Position numbers and translations under genes: made by a program
Assembly: GCA_958299035.1 (NCBI GenBank)
Contig: CATQJL010000001.1
Span: 81,965,071 to 82,029,070, forward strand
Source: Cylicocyclus nassatus
Taxonomy: Eukaryota; Nematoda; Chromadorea; Rhabditida; Strongylidae
Direction: 5' to 3'
Length of the DNA: 64,000 nt
Shown here: piece after piece, positions 11,670 through 22,925 of the stretch
Layout: each line of letters opens with the position of its first letter
How positions within the stretch are numbered: the stretch's first letter is position 1
Notes under the pieces: generated by a model
What the model saw: only the letters and a program-made list of their open reading frames with translations
What the model was told of the DNA's origin: nothing
The model's database searches: none

Positions 11670-12148
11670 TCTTATATTTAAAGCTGAATGTCTGTTTGTC
11701 TGTCTGTACGTATGTGCGGAATAGAACTTTTAATTTCTGAACCGATTTGAACCAAACTTGGCACACATATACTTCGGGGAAGGGAGCGTGTCATAGGCTA
11801 CTTTTCGTCATCGACCGATACCGATTTTATCGATTTCTATCGGTTTTTTGCAAAGTTCGAACTACGGGGCTGGTACTTGGCACAGGGGGTAATCGAGCAT
11901 GCTGATTACGAATATAATATTACTATTTAGAATCCATCAGTTTTATCGATTTCATCGTTTTTTTTGCAATTTTTGAGCTACGGGGCTGGGAATTCGCACA
12001 GAGATTAGTGCTTATGCTGATTACGAACACAGCGGGAACAGGGAATTGGCATGTAGAAATAAGTACAGGGAAAGGTTGTATAGGGATAGGGATGAACCTT
12101 TATCATAGTCTTTTGACAGGGCCGAGCGGAGTCGGGTAAGCAAGCTAG
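11670..12148 (+). mobile_element. Helentron-like element (HINE), copy B
   Basis: Same family as copy A: starts TCTTATATTTAAAGCTGAAT after an A, ends CTAG before a T, with the same subterminal blocks (ACCAAACTTGGCACACATAT; ATCGATTT runs). The 3' hairpin has a different sequence (CCGA-GCGGAG-TCGG) but keeps pairing, which supports it as a functional end. It is shorter (479 bp) because the tandem-unit region is reduced to about one unit and the right subterminal repeat is largely missing. Confidence 0.75.
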
Positions 12149-12489
12149 TATTGTAATTCTCAAGTAAACAGTTTAAAGAGCGTCTTTTGGTGAAATTTAT
12201 AGTCTGAAGAAACAGCTTCACCACGAAAAAGCTGTATTACGAGAATTGAATAAAAAATGTTGCATTAAACCTTCTCTTTCGTACCGTATACTGTATTTTT
12301 TTAGAACCAATGGAATGCATGTTTCTGGCTCAGCCTTGCCAAAACAGCATAAACACTTCGATGCTCGAGTTGGCAAAAGATTTTTCGTTAGTAATCTTTG
12401 AACATTAAAAATACTCTTCAAGTCCCAAACTGTAGTCAGCTTGAAGGTCAAGCACACGAAAGAAAGAGTGACGCTTGAATAACTTCTAC
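12149..12489. other. Gene-free interval, nothing recognised
   Basis: A 79-codon minus-strand frame (12218-12457) has no domain or splice context; nothing else seen. Confidence 0.4.
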
Positions 12490-12491
12490 TA

Positions 12492-12987
12492 TTAGGTTGT
12501 CAAGAAAATCATGTCGTTTTTTTTCGGGTTTTTTCGGGTAAAATCGATATTACTCGAGATAGAGCACATGCGAGGTCAAAATTTTGTGGTTAAAGTTTTG
12601 AAGCTTTGTAGTATGCAAAGGCATATGTGGGAGGGGCCCAGTACTACTGGGGGCGGGGTTTGCCATTTTCCATTTTTTAATTTTTTTCTTGGTTCCTAAG
12701 TATGGAAAAGAATATAGCAAGCGTACCTATGGATAAATGCATGTGTCTCTTACATGCAGGAGCAAGTGAGCGGTTTGCAGGGTTTTTAGGGCGAAAATCC
12801 ATTTTTTGGCACCACGAGTCGCTCGCTTGTTTTGGTTCCGAACTTTGCGTAAACAACAAGTTGTGCCAACGTTCGGATGTCATCTTGTAGGGCTTCCTTT
12901 GCTCCATCGAATGGTACCCCTTCCATATTTTTGGACTTGTCTTATGGCTTTGCTATGAAAAACGACATTATTCACTTGACGACCTAA
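12492..12987. mobile_element. TA-target mariner-like MITE
   Basis: Left end TTAGGTTGTCAAGAAAATCA, right end its inverted near-copy, TA at 12490-12491 and 12988-12989. The arms remain partly complementary inward; 496 bp long, no transposase. Confidence 0.8.
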
Positions 12988-13420
12988 TAATCACTAGTCA
13001 GTACAATCTATTCTTATAGTCCAAAAATGGCACTTGGGTAAAGGTAGTGTATGAAAAGTGTGTGGTCTCTTTTGTTGAAGGTGTACATTTGTGAACAGTA
13101 TTTTTAGTCTTACGACATCTATCTCACTCTTCTTCTCACGACTAATCTGAAGTTTACAGGTATATTTTTGCCTCAGTGCATACAGTACATTATGTAATCT
13201 AAGTCATCATTCCATATACATCCAATCGCATGTCTGACGCCTTTTACTAATACTTTGTTGTATTATCTATTTCATCGTATAACCAGTGCCTCTTACTGAT
13301 TCTTTATTGCAGCTCTATCTCGTTGAATAACAAATGCCTTTGGTTATTCGAGCTGGTGTTGTTGCTCATCTAACTCAAATGATCACTGCATCAGTGTCTT
13401 CCGTTGATCTGAAGTCTTAG

Positions 13421-14419
13421 GCTGGGTTCATACTGATTCTCATGTTCTGGAACTGTTCCCGCACAGTTCTCGCACTGTGCTGGAACTGTGCGGGAACACT
13501 TCCAAAACTGTGCTGCAATGCGCTGCAGCCGCCCCGCACCGTTTTGAACGGCGGAAGTTGGGGAATTTTGACCGTTCTCAACGGTTTTTCTTTCAGATTT
13601 CTCTCATTTTGGCCTTATTCCTCCACGCCGCTTTCTTTTTTGGTCAACCAAACTTTGAACTCGAAGCGGGGTTGAAGAATGAGCGCTTTTCTGCTCCATG
13701 CATCAGGAAAAATGCGGCTGCGTAGTTTCCATAGCCATCTGCCACGAATTAGGAAGCAGGAGCAACTCTAAATGCATGAATTGGGACTTGCCTCTTGTTT
13801 TTGATGATTTTGGGCGTTATCAGCCCCTTTCGTTTTTCCATATCGTTGCTTCTCCGTTCTTTCTTCTACCCCGCTTCTCCTCGTGATGAGAAAAGCTGCG
13901 AACTTGAAGCGGGGTCAAGGACTGAAACTGTTCTGCTTCATGTCAGGAAGATGGACCTTCGTGCGTTCGTCCACATTCTCTGCCATTTTTGTTTAGGCCT
14001 ACTTCATGTGTTCTAGAGATCTGTCTATGTCAATTTCAATACAGATGCGAGACTACGCAGCGACTTGCTAGAACTCACGAAGTAGGTTTGAACAAAAATA
14101 GCGATGAGAGAATGGACGAGTGCACGAGGGCCCATCTTACCTGATACATGGAGCAGAAAAGCGTTCAGCCTCAACCCCGCTTCAAGTTCGAAGTTCTGCT
14201 GATCGAAAAGGGAAGCGGAGTGGAGGAATAAGGCCAAATCAAGAAAAATCTGAAAGAAAAACCGTTGAAAACGGTCAAAATTCTCCAACTCCCGCCGTCC
14301 AAAACGGTGAGGGGCGGCTGCAGCGCATGCAGCACAGTTCTGGAACTGTTCCCGCACAGTTCCAGTGCGAGAACTGTGCGGGAACAGTTCCAGAACATGG
14401 GAATCAGTATGAACCCAGC
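13421..14419. mobile_element. 1-kb foldback element with 5-bp target duplication
   Basis: Inverted termini GCTGGGTTCATACTGATTC are flanked by the direct repeat CTTAG at 13416-13420 and 14420-14424. Each arm carries clustered short palindromes of the type GGAACTGTTCCCGCACAGTTC, and the arms match over about 270 bp (for example the GCGCTGCAGCCGCC region). The centre (about 13730-14130) is unique. Superfamily not settled: the 5-bp duplication does not fit Tc1/mariner (TA) or hAT (8 bp). The 156-codon frame that crosses the right arm is a by-product of the palindrome. Confidence 0.8.
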
Positions 14420-14639
14420 CTTAGGGTGATTAAGAATAACTCATGCATGTATACACATTGTCATTGGCATATCTATCCTGCTGCATATTTGGTATTTGAT
14501 CCAATTTTGCCATGCATTTATTTCGTCCGTTCTATACCTCCATGTGTCGTAACGTTTAACATTGATAGTTGTTACGGATTTAGTGAATAAATCGATAGTT
14601 ATGGCGCTGTTGTGCATAATAAAAAGACTCAGGGAATGG

Positions 14640-14815
14640 AGGTTTTCAGCCGGCAGCTACAAAGCCGCCACCAAACCCCACCAAAAGCTCCGTGCCCTAT
14701 CGCCGCCGCATTCGCTTCTTGCTGAAAATCTTATAGCAGTGCGCCCGCTTTAGCGCTTCTCGCTCAGTGTCATATTTGTAGCCCGCTACGGTTTTCAGCG
14801 ACGGTGAGGCGATAA
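14640..14815 (-). repeat. GC-rich repeat, inverted relative to 19440-19625
   Basis: Contains CACCAAAAGCTCCGTGCC followed by TATCGCCGCC; the same order appears on the opposite strand at about 19440-19625. Both are more GC-rich than their surroundings. Probably fragments of one MITE family; ends not resolved. Confidence 0.55.
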
Positions 14816-15137
14816 AGCTGACAGAAGTAGGTTCATGAGGAATTTGATTGTTTCAATTCAAGATTCGTACAGATATATAAGTTGTTTAAAGGTGTGTTAC
14901 ATCGCCATACACTGCGAGGACAAACAGTCATACCTAATCATATGAAGTCAATCTGTTGTCATTGCGTTTTCATATGCCTTCTCGATGTTCTTTGTAGCGA
15001 TTTTCTCACATCGTGTATAGCGGTTTCCTCACATCGTTCATCATCCTAGATTAAGTCATAGTATGTACCATCAGTATTAATTCACCTTTTCGTTTTTGTT
15101 TTGGTTAGGTGTGCACGTTTTGCATCGCCCATGCACG

Positions 15138-15615
15138 ACGGGCGGCGTTCGCACCTGGCGCGTTGCCAGTCGTCATCATCTGATTTCGCAGTCCGTCAGA
15201 TCATTTTTCTGGCTAGTTAATAAATATTTTTGCTTTTCTTTTCAGGATTTCTTTTGGAAAAGTGGTGGGCTGGCCCTAATCAGACAGATGTACATGCCGT
15301 TTTTGCATTAACACCCAAGAGAGTGAATTTTCACTGTTGGTCTGTTTTAGGACTTCCTGCAAAAGCTAAAACCACTTCACCTTTTTTTGCTGGACCGAGT
15401 AAAGATACAACCAAGCGACATCAGCTAATGACGCCTTGCAAAGAAAAAGAGCAAGAGAAACAGTCAGAATCAATCACAGAAAAATATATGTAATAAGAAA
15501 TTCACTTTTCTAGGTGTTCTGACAATAAAAGCGAAAATAAAAGAACTAGTCAAAAACGATCTGATGGGCTGCGAAATCAGCTGATGACAAATGGCAGAGC
15601 GCCAGCGCCGACTTC
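15138..15615. mobile_element. Probable foldback element, ends unresolved
   Basis: The left arm (about 15138-15240, with CATCATCTGATTTCGCAG) recurs inverted at about 15527-15615 (CTGCGAAATCAGCTGATG). The middle of about 290 bp is unique. I could not place exact ends or a target duplication. Confidence 0.5.
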
Positions 15616-15727
15616 GAAAAAGCATATGGAAACGGAATGAAAGGCTGATCGACTTCAAATATGATTAGCTAATATCTGTTTGTCTTCGCAGTGTATGACG
15701 ACCTAACAAATCTTTAGTAAACTTATA

Positions 15728-16581
15728 TTAGGTTGGCACGAAAGTTCTTGCGTAATTTAAACAAAATTCAATAACTTTTCAAAGACTAAACCTAAATATA
15801 CAATCTTGTATGCTAAAAATATTAGAAGTCTTACGCTTCATGATGGATGTTTAAGCATAAGATTCCGTGAGCTGGACATCAAGAACAAAGCTCTCGAATA
15901 TGGGGCTTCAAATTTTGCGATTTTGAGTTTGGTGCCAGAAAATCGCAGAGTGCCGCTAGCTAGCTGAAAAAAATCTGTAGAACTTACTTACACAACAAAA
16001 GTCCATATGTTACTTTGCAAGGCTTTGATCTTGCATGGAAACGCGAAAACAAAAAATTTGTGAAAATTCTCATTTCACAGGACAAATCCCCTTATCGCTC
16101 TAACTTTTCCACAGAAACACAGTTTGCAACCAGAAATTAGACATAGTGCCTATTTAGAGCCTTGCGACGTTTTCTCGGTTGTAAAAAAGTGTTTTCGCCG
16201 GACAACTGCGGACATGAGGGGATTTTTTCCGTAAAATGACTTATTTCACAAATTTTTTTTTGTTTTGCTTCACCATGCAAGATCAAAGCCTTCCAAAGTA
16301 ACATATGGACTTTTGTTGTGTAAGTAAGTTCTACAGATTTTTTTCAGCTAGCTAGCGGCACTCTGCGATTTTCTGGCACGAAACTCAAAATCGCAAAATT
16401 TCAAGCCCCATATTCGAGAGCTTCGTTCTTGATGTCCAGCTCACAGAATCTTATGGTTAAACAACCATCATGAAGCGTATGACTTCTAATATTTTTAGCA
16501 TACAAAATTGTGAATTTAGGTTTAGTCCTTGAAAAGTTATTGAATTTTGTTTATTACGCAAGAACTTTCGTGCCAACCTAA
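15728..16581. mobile_element. TA-target mariner-like foldback element, 854 bp
   Basis: Left end TTAGGTTGGCACGAAAGTTC and inverted right end, TA at 15726-15727 and 16582-16583. The arms are inverted copies over most of their length (for example GCAGAGTGCCGCTAGC at 15945 against its inverse near 16350), so it folds almost completely. No transposase. Confidence 0.85.
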
Positions 16582-16583
16582 TA

Positions 16584-17152
16584 TATTTCTACGAATCTTA
16601 ATTTAGAACAACCAAACTCCTTATGAGACCTACTTCTGTCAGCTAAAAGATCACTGTTGGTTACATTTATCACACTGGTACTTATAAGTTTTTCGTGATC
16701 GGCTTCCTTCAAAGTGGGAAGTGTGCTTAAGCGCTTAGAATCATTACAAAAGCTAAGGAAATTGGCCAAGTTTATTACTTTTGCAAAAGCAGCGCAAAGT
16801 TACTTTGAGGTTCAGATGCTGAATCCAGCAGCTTGAATACACTTTTATGGATTTTCATTGAGCTTTTGATAGACAACAGTTTTGTAAGTCCAAGTACAAG
16901 TAACCAAGTTCATCGTGCCATACATTCGCGGTGTAAAATGCGATCCTCTACTTATTGTCTTTTTAGCATAAGACAGAGGTGCATGATGGTTGTAGCGATT
17001 GTATATGCAAGATATAAGACAAAGTTTAAGGCTGGATAAAAAAGGAAAACATTAGCAGAAAAGCTTTGTAATAGTAGAATAGTACAAAACAAACGAGAGC
17101 AATTGAGCCTAAAAAGGCAAGTAAAGAAAGTAATGCTCGAGTAATTATGTAA
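16584..17152. other. Gene-free interval, nothing recognised
   Basis: Short frames only, no paired repeats seen. Confidence 0.4.
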
Positions 17153-17154
17153 TA

Positions 17155-18088
17155 TTAGATTGAACCGAAAGTTCGTTTGCATCATTTTCAAAAATCATAA
17201 CTTCTTTCATTCACAACGGTTTTGCTCAATTTAAAATCTATAATAAAGCGTAAAGCATGTAGTTTTCAAACTTACCCTGGTTACTTTCCAGCATGTTGGG
17301 TGGCAGAGATAAAAATGAAAGAACGAGATTATCCGAAATTAGAATTTTTAAGCAAGCCTTTTAAAAATTTAGAAACTGTGCGATAAAATCTAGTGGCCGT
17401 ATTCATCCACGAACCCAGTGGGTCCGCTACCCAGTGGGTAAACAGAAACCGTGCCACTGGGTTGGATCGATATTCACTGAATGCACTGCTGGGTTCGCGA
17501 ACCCATTAGCTTCGTGAGTACCGATCCCGTGGGTTGAGCCTTCCCAATGGGTTCCGGAACCCACTGGGTTCGTTGATGAATACAGGCACAGAACAGCCAT
17601 CATCTTAAGTTTTCGTATATTCTATTACTAACTGAGTCAAGTTTGTGCTGATCGAGCTCTTCTTCCAAAAGTTATGCTTTTTTTTTTGAAAAAAAAAGCC
17701 CGAAAAATCAATTTCCTAAGGATTCTCAAGAAACTGATTCTTCGGCATTTTTTTTTTTCAAAAAAAACATAACTTTTGGAAGAAGAGCTCGATCAGCACA
17801 AACTTGACTTAGTTAGTAATAAAATATGAGAAAACTTAGGATGATGGCTGTTCTGAATTTTATCGCACATCTAGATTTTTGGAAGGCTTGCTTAATAATT
17901 TCGAATTTCGGATGATCTCGTTCTTTCATTTTTATCTCTGCAACCTGAGCACTCTGGAAAGTATCCAGGTACTTTTGGAAACTGCATGCTTTACACTTTC
18001 TTATAGAGTTCAAATTGAGCAAAACCTATGAATGTAAGAAGTTATGATTTTTTGAAAACGGTGCGAACGAACTTTCGGTTCAACCTAA
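17155..18088. mobile_element. Foldback TA-target element, family M1, copy b (carries a nested MITE)
   Basis: Same family as 1179-1916: ends TTAGATTGAACCGAAAGTTC and inverse, TA at 17153-17154 and 18089-18090. It is 934 bp; removing the nested 195-bp insert at 17394-17588 leaves about 739 bp, matching the 738 bp of copy a. The central palindrome (GATTCTTCGGCATTTTTT region, about 17735-17755) is shared with copy a. Confidence 0.85.
17394..17588. mobile_element. Nested MITE of the GGCCGTATTCAT family
   Basis: Inverted termini TGGCCGTATTCATC / GATGAATACAGGCA lie inside M1 copy b at a point where copy a is uninterrupted. The interior is built of repeated, partly inverted ACCCAGTGGGT motifs. Target duplication is at most 2-3 bp and not certain. 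Confidence 0.75.
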
Positions 18089-18219
18089 TATATTAAAACG
18101 AAGATGAGGAAACAATGAAACCAAGAGTGACGCAAGTTTAAACTGCCAATCTCGCTTGCCTGCACGTATAACTTTTCTGGTGCGATCACAGGGTCTCAAG
18201 AGGGCAACGATATGGCTTT

Positions 18220-19224
18220 CAGGGTCCGTAATAATCTACCCTACCTGGTGGCATCGAAGATGCCGGCAAGTAGGGTAGATTTTCATTCGAAGTTCGCGAA
18301 CCTCGCGGCATGTTTGTGTTTCGGGCGCAAGCTAAACTTGCTTTAGACTCTCGTTTTTTGATTAGTTTTTCTCTTTTGTTTAGTTTTTCGCACATGAGAT
18401 TTTGATGCCACTGATAGCCGCAAAACAGCCGACATCGCGCGGGTCCGAGCCTGCGGGCGTCAACCTCAGGACCCGCCGCACTAACCATTCGACCACTCAT
18501 TCAATTTGTGCTATCTACGGCAGCAATTTAGAAACGCTGCCTAGGTAGTGAGCGCCTGTATTTGAGCATGATCATTACAATGCGCAATGGACGTTGACCT
18601 GAGAAAATAGCTGATTGATAAGAACGAGCGAGAGTCGGAATAGTTGCAAATGAGATGAAGCAATTGCGAAGTGAAAATGGCGTCTTTTATGGTATTTTAA
18701 TATCAGTAGTTATTTCTTGTGCTTACATATCATCAATTTGGAGGAGAAAAACCCATATGATGGCAAAAATGATAGATTTTCGATGGAAATTTTTTTGGTT
18801 CTTTTGCTGGACGTAAATTGTGTGATATTGCCGCGCGATGCAATTTCACAGACGCCGCGGCAAAGGTGCCGGCACCTGGACGTGGTAGGGGCACGTCGAG
18901 ATGCCGGCAGGTCGCACTCCACTAAAGACACACTATTTCGTGCACTCTCTGATCTGACGGCAGGCTGAGGCATCTCAAATTTCGACGTGAACCTGCCGGC
19001 AGGTTTGCGGGCCAAATGCATAGCAAACGAAAACATTTTTGGATTTTTTTCTCAATTCTTGCACTATTTCGACAGCAAATCTAGACCGTAACACAAAAAA
19101 ATAGATGATCAGCCTGGCTTGGGGGTCCCGGAGGCAGTCTGAGATTTTAGGGACCTCAAGTCGACATCAGGGCTAGCTGAGGGCATGAGATGCCGGCAGG
19201 TAGGGTGGATTACTACGGGCCCAG
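18220..19224. mobile_element. 1-kb terminal-inverted-repeat element with TGCCGGCA motifs
   Basis: Left end CAGGGTCCGTAATAATCTAC and right end inverse of CTGGGCCCGTAGTAATCCAC, each followed inward by CCCTACCTG and a TGCCGGCA-type palindrome. TGCCGGCA/CCGGCA motifs also occur inside (18890-19000). No clear target duplication and no transposase frame. Confidence 0.6.
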
Positions 19225-19254
19225 CTAGCCACAATACAACATTACGAATTAAGG

Positions 19255-19625
19255 CTGCCTTCTCACAGCATTTATGCGCCCGCTCACAGAAATCCTGCAT
19301 TCGCATCCCCATCGTTTCCCTATCGATCGCTGCCTCGTCGCCGCCTTACTGTTTTTACAGCAATGACTGCGCTCTGAAGCTATTTTCTGGCTCACGGATT
19401 ATAGCTGCCCGCTGTATCGCCGCCCGTTCACTGAAACTGGTACTTGTCGCCGCTTCACCATAGCCCTTGAATGTCTGAGAATAGCGGGCTAGGCGAGACG
19501 TTAGAATTGGCTGCGGGCGGGCTGCTATAAGGGTTTCAGCGCAAAGCGAAAGTGGCGGCGATAAGGCACGGAGCTTTTGGTGACGTTTGCGGTGGCTTTG
19601 TGGCTGCCGGGTGAGAGCTTTTGAT
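19255..19625 (+). repeat. GC-rich repeat, partner of 14640-14815
   Basis: Contains GGCGGCGATAAGGCACGGAG, the inverse of the block at 14680-14705. The rest is rich in CGCCGC and CGCTTC-type words. Probably a second, longer copy of the same MITE. Confidence 0.5.
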
Positions 19626-19779
19626 TATGTGAGCCGCTGCTTTCAAAAGCAAATTGCGACGACTAAGGATGACAATTTGCATTCCTATCGTATAACACTT
19701 ACAATCAATCCAACCTTTTAGGCCTAGAACTTTGACGGAGAGGGCAGATTTACACTTCAAGAGACACAACTTCTATATA

Positions 19780-20220
19780 GCAAATTTCGTAACGTTATAT
19801 CGTCAGTTTTTGAATCCACAGAGTATGAGCTATAGTTCAACGAACGGAAATTTTCCTTGAATGAACGATTATCAAATGATTAATTTTTCAAATCGAAGAA
19901 CTAAACTTGATCAAATTTTTGACTATTCAAGTAATGAATAACTAGATATCATCAAATATTTAAATATTCTATGCAATATCCTATGCAAGAAAGCTCGCTT
20001 ATAAAACGTGCGAATAATTTGTACGCTCGAGTATTCGCAGATGTACTTCTCCCTTTTCGATTATTCGAATAATCGAACAACTGTCTTCAAAAATTTCTGA
20101 ATAATTTTCAATGCGCGAAAGAAATGTATATTCGAATAAAGGTCTTCTTCACTTGTTCTACTGTTCGAATTCGAATAAATTCACTTTCTCGAGCTCAATT
20201 CCAAGTAAAACTCAACCTGC
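19780..20220. repeat. TTCGAATAA-rich sequence related to the hAT-like subterminal repeats
   Basis: Dense ATTCGAATAA, TTCGATTATTCGAATA and related words resemble the subterminal arrays of the hAT-like element at 41616-43226. Possible ends near TATAGTTCAACGAA (about 19831) and TTCCAAGTA (about 20202) are weak. I read it as a decayed relative. Confidence 0.45.
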
Positions 20221-20599
20221 GAGATACGGAGCCCTCGTGCTTGCTTAAGCATTCATGATAGTAGACACACAGACACTTGTAGCACATGCCGTTTTCCCTC
20301 TTCTCCTCTCCCCCTCCCCTCCTCTTTGGCCCTAGATTTCTCTAATATACATTAAAAACTTTAGGAAGGCTGTATATTTACATAAAGAAGGTGTATAAAA
20401 AATTTTGGAAGGCCTCTTATTAACAGGATGCTAAAATGTTTTGGCAGTTCATGGTAAGCCAAAATCAGTTAACAGACCACACTCCATGACGGCCACCCTA
20501 GCTCGGATCTCTCCCGTTCCAAACTTCTGCTAACTGCGAAGCAAACTTTTGAAACTATACTTTTTTTCTAGAGTTTGATTCATACACTTTATATGAAAG
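20221..20599. other. Gene-free interval, nothing recognised
   Basis: Contains a pyrimidine-rich run (about 20290-20335) but no coding frame or paired repeat. Confidence 0.4.
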
Positions 20600-21097
20600 A
20601 ATAGGCTATAGACAGAAAGATTCAATAGATGTTGGCATATGTGAACAAGAGTAATTGAGTATTTCGATGTCGATGAGAACATTCACTTAAATGCTCCGGC
20701 GCTCAGTCGATGATACCGTAGGAAAAGCAAGTTGATGAACGCACCATGATTCCCGCAACTTTTTCATAATAAGGCTTGGCAGTTGAGAAGAAGTATTCGA
20801 AATTAGCGTTTCAAGATTATAGCAGCCATGTAACTATTGACTCTTATAGGAAATTTTCCATGTATTTTTTCTATTCTATCTATTTTTTACGCCGGCTCAG
20901 AAACTATCATGACCATTTGTAATCGCACAACAACTGACTAGAAGAGAATTGAATACATGCGACTGCCTTTTTTTTGCCGTCAACCATTCGCAAGCCCACA
21001 TTGGCTTCTTTCGCGAGGGTCACAGCTTTTCCCATGAAAACATTATATTTTGTCCGATTTTCACACAAGCACCCTCTCTAACAACTTCACTTATCTG

Positions 21098-21420
21098 TAT
21101 TTTCTGTGGCGTAAATTCTGTCAAGATCGGGGTTTTCACCGTTTTTCATGGAAATTGTGGGGAGAAACAAAATTTTCACTCCAAAAATTAATCAGCCACA
21201 TAGAGATTCTGCCGTAGCTCGACCAGCGAGACCACAGCTTGCATGCTGGGTCTTCCCTATATTTTCTGTGGCGTAAATTCTGTCGAGATCGGGGTTTTCA
21301 CCGTTTTTCATGGAAATTGTGGGGAGAAACAAAATTTTCATTCCAAAAACTGATCAGCATAGAGATTCTGCCATAGCTCGACCAGCGAGACCACAGCTTG
21401 CTTGCTGGGTCTTCCCTATA
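21098..21420 (+). repeat. Two tandem 162-bp units, absent from copy B
   Basis: Both units start TATTTTCTGTGGCGTAAATT and end near GCTGGGTCTTCCC; they differ at a handful of positions. Copy B runs straight from CATCACTTATC into AAGAATGT at the matching place, so both units are an insertion in copy A or a deletion in copy B. Confidence 0.75.
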
Positions 21421-22159
21421 GAATGTCTGCAAGAAAGCCACGCACTTATTTTGGCAAGTCATCAGATCCAGTCACATAAGTGCAAAAATCAAAGCGAACG
21501 CCAAAATTGGTTGTAATGCCAAAATGCTGTGAATAAAGTGCGCGAATACACACTGCCTATTGAGTGGATTTCATTTTGACGAAAATATCAAATTTTAATG
21601 TGACAAAAGCGCGGTCATTTGTACTTATATGGAAGTCCAGATTTGCAAACAGTGGTTAATCGCTGACATTTCTGAGGCACTCTCCCTGAGTTGTGGCATT
21701 TGTCAAGAAAATGCCCGCCAAGTCCCTATGTTTGTTTAGGAACATTTTGCAAAACAAACTATGCTTGATTTTCTTTACGGAAATGAAGTTACCAAGATAG
21801 TTGTGGTTGCAGTAACCTTCCAGGATTGATAGAGGTGAAGTTACCAAGGTAGTTGTGGTTGCAGTAATCTTTCAGGATGTCATAGAGTTTTTTCCTAACA
21901 CGCTGAAAGTGGCATTGGCCCTCTTCCCTGGCAGAATTTTTTGGCACGCCTCAATGTTTTCGCGAGCATTTAACTCTGAATTACATTAAAAGAGCAGATT
22001 GTTCGCTGGTAGAGTACTTGCACTATGGATCAAATTCAAGTTGGCCGCATTCACAAATTACGCTGCCTTTTTTTGGACGGGGAGAAGGAGGGGAAGGGTG
22101 AGAGGAATATTCGCTCGGTAGGCAATTACACAGCTGTATAATTTCTCAATTCAATATTA

Positions 22160-22914
22160 CTAGAGTGAACGGTGAAAAATAGGACACCTTCAGAATAATT
22201 GTAAATTTCTCAAGAAAGAAAAGTGGTTGAACTTTTTTATTTTGATAGATATTAGAATATATTATTCTCTTTCAGAATATGCCTATAAGGTCGTTTGCAT
22301 ACCTAACAACTTTTATACTTGCTGATATACAAAGTTAATTACTTCGACAAATTATGAAGTCTGAGCAGTATCTGCGTAGCGAAACATCTGAGACCAACCA
22401 AAGTACCACTGAAGGTTGGCTGAAGGTACAGTCACCGAGCCACTAACGCTTGCTGTCCGCAACGCTTGAAGTCAGGAGATATGGTCATTTGCAATTTCGG
22501 AAACAAAGATACGTGTTATTTACTTTTTTGCAAGTGACCGCACGTCTCCTCACTGAAAGTTGATAAAGCTCTTTACGCTCTATCCATCCATATGTTGTTT
22601 ACTTCAAACTTCTCCTATTTTGAAAACTTACAAATTCAAACATGATTTTTTGGTTTTATCGCGCCAAAATTTCTCAGTTTTTCAAATTTTTTGCATTTTT
22701 ATCTGGAAATAAAAAGAAAACCTTTATATTTAATGAACGTTTGAAAGAGCATAAAGAGCCCTTTAGAATGGTATGTGACTCGCTTTTGCCAGAGTGATAT
22801 GCGAAGGTCGCTTATGTAAGCGACGTTTGAGTTGCAGCCTGCTTGCTGTTGCTTGGAACAAAAAATCCCAATATTTAATGAAAATCAAGCCGTCCTATTT
22901 TTCATTCGCCTTAA
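22160..22914. mobile_element. TA-target element present only in copy A
   Basis: Inner terminal motif GTGAAAAATAGGAC on the left has its inverse GTCCTATTTTTCAT on the right; TA flanks at 22158-22159 and 22915-22916. Removing it joins CAATAT-TA-CGTTGCAAG, which matches CAATAGTATGTTGCAAG in copy B. The outer ten bases of the two ends are poorly matched. No transposase. Confidence 0.6.
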
Positions 22915-22925
22915 TACGTTGCAAG

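Noticed and set aside
14120..14590. 156-codon plus-strand frame
   Set aside because: It runs through the right arm of the 13421-14419 foldback; the mirrored arm gives a matching frame on the other strand, so it is a by-product of the palindrome.
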